From the NCBI GenBank assembly GCA_002699335.1, contig PACG01000097.1, positions 95,715 to 105,773 of the forward strand: a stretch of DNA of 10,059 bases. Direction: 5' to 3'. Below, piece after piece: positions 6,687-10,059 of the stretch (position 1 is its first letter; each line of letters opens with the position of its first letter). The notes beneath the pieces are model-generated. The model ran no database searches. It saw nothing but the letters and a program-made list of their open reading frames with translations, and was not told the DNA's origin. Made by a program: the position numbers and the translations under genes. This DNA comes from Candidatus Poribacteria bacterium. Its GTDB lineage: Bacteria; Poribacteria; WGA-4E; UBA9662.

Positions 6687-7637
6687 GTGGAAGATAAAAG
6701 CGTCAATAAGCCTGATTGTCACTTAAGCCAACCTGTTAACGCCGATGGGTTTTCACTGGTTGAATTACTGGTTTCAGCCTCAATCCTATCGGTATTTGCC
6801 GGTATTACCTATTCCACTTTTCGAGTGGCAATCCGGACCTACGACCGGGCTGAAACCCGAATGTTGTTGACGCAGAAGTGCCGGGTCGTCCTGGACCAGG
6901 TGACAACAGACTTGATCAACCTGCAGGCGATTCAAAATGATACCAATCTGTTGCTGGTCACCCAGGATACAGAGGATAGCGATAGCGAAATGAGTCAACA
7001 GGACATTATCAGTTTTGTTACTCTGGTTAAGGCGGAGCCAGACCCTATCCTTCAGCAAATCAACGGGGGTTTAGTCGGTGGCACGGATGAGATGTCGGTC
7101 TTACAGGGAGTGACTACCGATGTCCAACGGATCATTTACACCCTTGGTCCCGAACCAACGACACAAGGATCTGTGTTTGATCTAATGTCTGATCCCAGTA
7201 GTTCGGACAGTAGAGGGCCTGAGGAGGAAGAAACGGGGATCGCCCTGTTGCGGATCGCCACTACCACACTCGATCCGGAGACGGTGTTGCAGCCCTTTTT
7301 GGAAACGGGCGAAATTCCTGTAACCGACTTGGAGGGCAATGAAATCCAGTCAACAGTGACAACGATATCGGATCAAATTGCCTCTTTTGACCTAAAATAT
7401 TTCGACGGCGAAAATTGGTACGATTCTTGGGAAGACCAGGAGCAGATTCCGTTGGCCATTCAGGTCCTGGTTTCGGTCTCCGAAGATGCGATCTATAGCA
7501 CAGAGGAATTCGCTTCTGAGGCTTTCGAAAACCGAGATTCAAGTACAACCAATAATGCCAGAACCATTACCCAGTCCACCCTGGTCTACCTTCTAATGAG
7601 TGCTAATTTTTCTGATGAGACACAAACTGGTGGTTAG
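6687..7637 (+). CDS. gspJ: Minor pseudopilin GspJ
   Basis: A 316-residue prepilin-like protein starting at GTG. Cleavage is expected at 'NADG/FSLVE' (G21/F22, Glu26 at +5), followed by a hydrophobic helix to about residue 42. GspJ features include the post-helix segment 'RVAIRTYDRAETRMLLTQK' (46-64) and the C-terminal 'ISDQIASFDLKYFDGENW' (227-244), followed by 'IPLAIQVLVSVSED' (254-267). GspJ is a wedge-shaped partner of GspI and GspK at the pseudopilus tip. It is considerably longer than the roughly 200 residues usual in proteobacteria. The extra sequence lies at about 93-225 and is acidic and low in complexity in places ('DTEDSDSE', 'GPEEEE'). One base separates it from gspI, and it is followed by a 129- to 159-base hairpin-rich gap. 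Confidence 0.88.
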   Translation: MEDKSVNKPDCHLSQPVNADGFSLVELLVSASILSVFAGITYSTFRVAIRTYDRAETRMLLTQKCRVVLDQVTTDLINLQAIQNDTNLLLVTQDTEDSDSEMSQQDIISFVTLVKAEPDPILQQINGGLVGGTDEMSVLQGVTTDVQRIIYTLGPEPTTQGSVFDLMSDPSSSDSRGPEEEETGIALLRIATTTLDPETVLQPFLETGEIPVTDLEGNEIQSTVTTISDQIASFDLKYFDGENWYDSWEDQEQIPLAIQVLVSVSEDAIYSTEEFASEAFENRDSSTTNNARTITQSTLVYLLMSANFSDETQTGG

Positions 7638-7695
7638 ACTGAACCAAATCCGCTGGATACTGTCTAATACAGAACGGCAGATGACGCTGACCTTC

Positions 7696-7713
7696 GGTCG
7701 GACGGCACCGACC
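7696..7713 (+). repeat. Inverted repeat GGTCGG/CCGACC in the gspJ-gspK gap
   Basis: GGTCGG (7696-7701) pairs perfectly with CCGACC (7708-7713) around a 6-base loop. It has the same GTCGG/CCGAC core as the other intergenic repeats but with the arms in the opposite order. It is directly followed by a second hairpin. Confidence 0.45.
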
Positions 7714-7731
7714 AAATCTTCTTTAAGATTT
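7714..7731 (+). repeat. AT-rich inverted repeat AAATCTT/AAGATTT
   Basis: AAATCTT (7714-7720), loop CTTT, AAGATTT (7725-7731): a perfect 7-bp stem abutting the preceding GC-rich hairpin. No T-run follows. It may serve as an RNA-processing or stability element between gspJ and gspK. Confidence 0.45.
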
Positions 7732-7770
7732 ACCCTTGGTAGCGTTACAACTCCGATTAAGGGGAAGTGT

Positions 7771-7786
7771 CCGACTTCAGTCGGCG
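7771..7786 (+). repeat. CCGAC/GTCGG inverted repeat, copy B
   Basis: CCGAC (7771-7775), loop TTCA, GTCGG (7780-7784), followed by CG. It ends 10 bases before the preferred gspK ATG and would lie inside the coding region if the upstream GTG (7767) were used. Its location could occlude the gspK ribosome site. Confidence 0.4.
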
Positions 7787-7796
7787 GGTACTAAAA

Positions 7797-9242
7797 ATGA
7801 TGCGTTCTGAATCGGGTTTATCGCTGATCTCAGCTTTATGGATCACAACTGTTTTATCGGTTTTAGCTACACAGTTCCTGTACTCAATTCGGTTGGAACA
7901 GCGAACCCAGGCCAATTTCGCCGACCGAACCAAGTACTACTACGCGGCCAAAGCGGGGGTTGAAATGGCCATCGCCTACTTGCGTGCTGACGAAACCGAT
8001 TTTGATTCACTGGGTGAGATTTGGGCACAACCGATCACAAATCAGATTGATGACGGCATCCAGATCGGCCGGATGTTGATCTACGAAGCCACAATAGTCG
8101 ATGAAGGGGCAAAAGCCAATATCAATACTATGGATAGTGATACGTTGAACAGACTGTTGGAGTTCGTCGGCTATCAGCAGGATGTTAACCTTGGAGAAGA
8201 GGAACAAACCTTAGCCCAGCAAATCGAGGCCGCCAAGCCGTTTCGTACCATCCCAGATTTGGGACGGATCGAAGGGATGACAGAACAACTCCTTTATGGC
8301 GATGCAACGGTAACGACACAGACAGTGTCTGACTTTCAGTCGGCGACTACTACTACGAGCACGAACGCTTTCTCATCGGCCAATGGGTTGGAACAGGGGG
8401 TTATAGGAGGATTGGCAAACTATATCACCGTTTACTCAACCGATAAAAACACTTCGACTGATGGACAACAACGCGTCAATATTAATCAAGCCGATGCCGA
8501 GCAGATCAGGCAAATAGAACCCAACGGACAGACCATTTTTGAAATGGACGAGGCCGAGGCTGTGATCGGGGGGCGATCCTACGACGATATCGGGGATTTG
8601 TTGGATGCCTCTGCCGTCTCTGACGAACTCTTCGACCAGATCCGCGACCGCATCAGCATCGATAGCGAAGAAGACAGCGACAGGATCAATATCAACACAG
8701 CTGATGAAGAAAAGCTGAGGGATCTGGACGGTATCGAAGACGGTATTTCAGCACGAATTGTGGCACATCGTGATCAAAACGGCGAGTTTGATAATGTTGA
8801 CCAACTGAAGGATATAAAACTGATTACCGAAGACGAGTTCAGGAATATCGTCGATCGAATCACCGTGGTTGAAGGAGAAACGATTGAGGGATTAATCAAT
8901 ATTAATACCGCGCCGGCAGAGGTGTTGCTGTTGCTGCCCAACATGACAGAGGAGATCGTGCAGGCGATTATCACCCGACGTGAAACCTCGCCTGAAGAGC
9001 CAGATCCCAGCCTGGAAGGCATCGAAGGAAATCCGTTTCGAGGGATCACCGATCTGCTGGAAATCGAAGGCATTAATATGAATATCTTCAAGGAGATCGC
9101 TGGGCGGGTTACTTTTCGTTCACATGGGTTTATTATTACCGGACTCGGTATCGATGCTAACGGAAAAACGGTGGCCAAATGCGATAGCGTGGTTAGTCGG
9201 GGCGGGAGCGAAATCCAGTTTAAACAGTGGCGATATTATTAA
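7797..9242 (+). CDS. gspK: GspK, tip pseudopilin with tandem helix-hairpin-helix-like units
   Basis: A 481-residue GspK, against the usual ~320. The leader MMRSESG is followed by L8 at +1 and a hydrophobic helix to about residue 28. As in other GspK proteins the +5 Glu is absent (Ser here), fitting its cap role on the GspI-GspJ tip. 'YYYAAKAGVEMAIAYLRAD' (48-66) is typical of the family. The body holds four [AVI]NIN units at residues 107-110, 227-230, 297-300 and 367-370. The last three have exact 70-residue spacing and share a pattern ending '...F-x-x-I-x-x-R'. A T/S-rich linker spans about 170-195. Canonical GspK has two SAM-like domains, so one or two units look added. The start is uncertain. 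A GTG at 7767 would add 10 residues (MSDFSRRVLK), but AAGGGG sits only 2 bases from it, and the intergenic-type hairpin at 7771-7786 would become coding. ATG 7797 is therefore preferred. Confidence 0.9.
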   Translation: MMRSESGLSLISALWITTVLSVLATQFLYSIRLEQRTQANFADRTKYYYAAKAGVEMAIAYLRADETDFDSLGEIWAQPITNQIDDGIQIGRMLIYEATIVDEGAKANINTMDSDTLNRLLEFVGYQQDVNLGEEEQTLAQQIEAAKPFRTIPDLGRIEGMTEQLLYGDATVTTQTVSDFQSATTTTSTNAFSSANGLEQGVIGGLANYITVYSTDKNTSTDGQQRVNINQADAEQIRQIEPNGQTIFEMDEAEAVIGGRSYDDIGDLLDASAVSDELFDQIRDRISIDSEEDSDRININTADEEKLRDLDGIEDGISARIVAHRDQNGEFDNVDQLKDIKLITEDEFRNIVDRITVVEGETIEGLININTAPAEVLLLLPNMTEEIVQAIITRRETSPEEPDPSLEGIEGNPFRGITDLLEIEGINMNIFKEIAGRVTFRSHGFIITGLGIDANGKTVAKCDSVVSRGGSEIQFKQWRYY

Positions 9243-9250
9243 CACATTCG

Positions 9251-9270
9251 TCGACTTACCACAGTCGGCG
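9251..9270 (+). repeat. CCGAC/GTCGG-like inverted repeat, copy C
   Basis: TCGAC (9251-9255) pairs with GTCGG (9264-9268) through four Watson-Crick pairs and one U-G wobble, with an 8-base loop. It is followed by CG as in copy B. It lies 8 bases past the gspK stop, ahead of the pilM-like gene. Confidence 0.35.
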
Positions 9271-9306
9271 CCTGAATAGTTAAGATATAGTTAAAACAAG
9301 GGCATT

Positions 9307-10059
9307 ATGGCAGCTAAACAACAGGTCGTTTCAATAGATATAGGTAGCAGTAGCGTAAAAGCTGTACATTTGGAACAGAGTGCGATAGAAGGAGAAGAAC
9401 TTGTCATTCGTCGGGTATCTGTTGCTGAATATCCGGCCCGCCAGGTAGGGGGAATACCAGAATCTGAGGAGAACCAGGCAAGAGGCAGCATTACGGAAGC
9501 AATAAAATCGATCCAGATCCCCAAAAAGGCATCGGTAGTGTTGTCAATTTCCAGGTCCCTGTTGACTACCCGGCAGTTGGAAGGGCTACCTATTGAGGGA
9601 CTCAATAACCCGGCTCAATTGGATAATATCGTTAACTTTCAGGCTGAAGAGGTGTTTCCCTTTCGGCTAGATGAAATTGTCTTCGACCACTACAAAGCAG
9701 AGGAAAAGGCCAATTCCTTGTCGGTGGAACTGGTAGCGGCCCGGCGGAGTGATGTCGCGCAGTTACTAGCACCACTCAAGACCCTCAACCTAACGCCGAA
9801 AGCCGTTATGCCGTCGATGATTGCGGTCTCTGCCCTGACGTACCAGTCAGCATCAACGGAAGGCCAATCGCCTGTCAATCAGCCGTCAATATCGCCGGAA
9901 CGTAATTATCGGATGATAGTCGATATCGGCGCTGGTTGGACAGATTTGTTCATTGTACAGAGCAACGTCCGACCTCCGGCCGGGGTCGTCTTTTCACGTA
10001 GTTTTTCTCTGGGTGGAGACCATCTTACTTCGCTGCTCCAGAATCAAGCTGACAATCAG
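9307..10059 (+). CDS. pilM: PilM/GspL-like actin-fold assembly protein (3' end cut by window)
   Basis: An open frame of 251 codons from the ATG at 9307 runs off the right edge without a stop. The protein has the actin/FtsA-like ATPase fold of PilM. Phosphate-1 loop 'SIDIGSSSVKAVHL' is at residues 9-22, 'NFQAEEVFPFRLDEIVFDHY' at 110-129, phosphate-2 loop 'MIVDIGAGWTDLFIV' at 203-217 and 'SFSLGGDHLTSLL' at 232-244. PilM-type proteins sit on the cytoplasmic face of the inner membrane and tie PilN/PilO to the ATPase. The cytoplasmic domain of GspL has the same fold, and only the missing C-terminus (no membrane helix in PilM, one in GspL) would separate the two. The N-terminal motifs look more PilM-like. 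AAGGG (9298-9302) is 4 bases before the ATG. The gene follows gspK by 64 bases in the same direction. Confidence 0.88.
   Translation, partial: MAAKQQVVSIDIGSSSVKAVHLEQSAIEGEELVIRRVSVAEYPARQVGGIPESEENQARGSITEAIKSIQIPKKASVVLSISRSLLTTRQLEGLPIEGLNNPAQLDNIVNFQAEEVFPFRLDEIVFDHYKAEEKANSLSVELVAARRSDVAQLLAPLKTLNLTPKAVMPSMIAVSALTYQSASTEGQSPVNQPSISPERNYRMIVDIGAGWTDLFIVQSNVRPPAGVVFSRSFSLGGDHLTSLLQNQADNQ

Noticed and set aside
7600..7794. 64-codon + strand ORF spanning the gspJ end and the gap before gspK
   Set aside because: No recognisable domain; it overlaps the gspJ 3' end and covers three inverted repeats, so it is probably a chance frame.
8774..9178. 134-codon antisense ORF inside gspK
   Set aside because: Lies wholly opposite the repeated coding units of gspK, is low-complexity and Ser/Ile-rich, and shows no domain or ribosome site.
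9251..9291. Promoter before the pilM-like gene (TATAGT near 9286)
   Set aside because: No acceptable -35 element at the right distance.

Overview
The window reads as chromosomal DNA of a Gram-negative (two-membrane) bacterium. It is dominated by one strand-uniform operon for a type II secretion system (T2SS). The operon follows a single unlinked metabolic gene and the decayed end of a methyltransferase gene. All recognised genes lie on the + strand. Base composition looks balanced (near 50% GC by eye), and TTG and GTG starts are used. The lineage cannot be fixed from the sequence. A PilM-type actin-like protein where proteobacterial loci carry GspL, plus an enlarged GspK, point away from the classical gammaproteobacterial T2SS and toward deltaproteobacterial-type or other phyla. 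That is inference.

Region 1 (1-445) holds the C-terminal part of a class I SAM-dependent methyltransferase, broken by at least one frameshift near position 105 and probably another near 31. Region 2 (445-1650) is a complete class III (CaiB/BaiF) CoA-transferase whose start codon overlaps the stop of the methyltransferase remnant. Region 3 (1651-1937) is non-coding. It carries a possible promoter and a strong Shine-Dalgarno sequence that fixes a TTG start for the next gene.

Region 4 (1938-10059) is the T2SS cluster in the order gspE, gspF, gspG, gspH, gspI, gspJ, gspK, pilM/gspL-like. GspE is the cytoplasmic ATPase and GspF the inner-membrane platform. GspG is the major pseudopilin and GspH, I, J and K the minor, tip pseudopilins. 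The PilM-like protein should link the ATPase to the membrane assembly platform. No gspC, gspD (secretin), gspM/pilO or prepilin peptidase gene lies in the window; pilN, pilO and gspD equivalents may follow beyond the right edge. Genes H-I-J are tightly packed, with a 29-base overlap and then a 1-base gap. The F-G, J-K and K-pilM junctions have longer gaps containing small inverted repeats with a shared CCGAC/GTCGG core.

The most notable points are the three or four tandem helix-hairpin-helix-like units in GspK, the recurrent intergenic hairpins, the frameshifted methyltransferase and the hybrid T2SS/PilM composition. I found no RNA genes, insertion sequences, CRISPR arrays or convincing intrinsic terminators.
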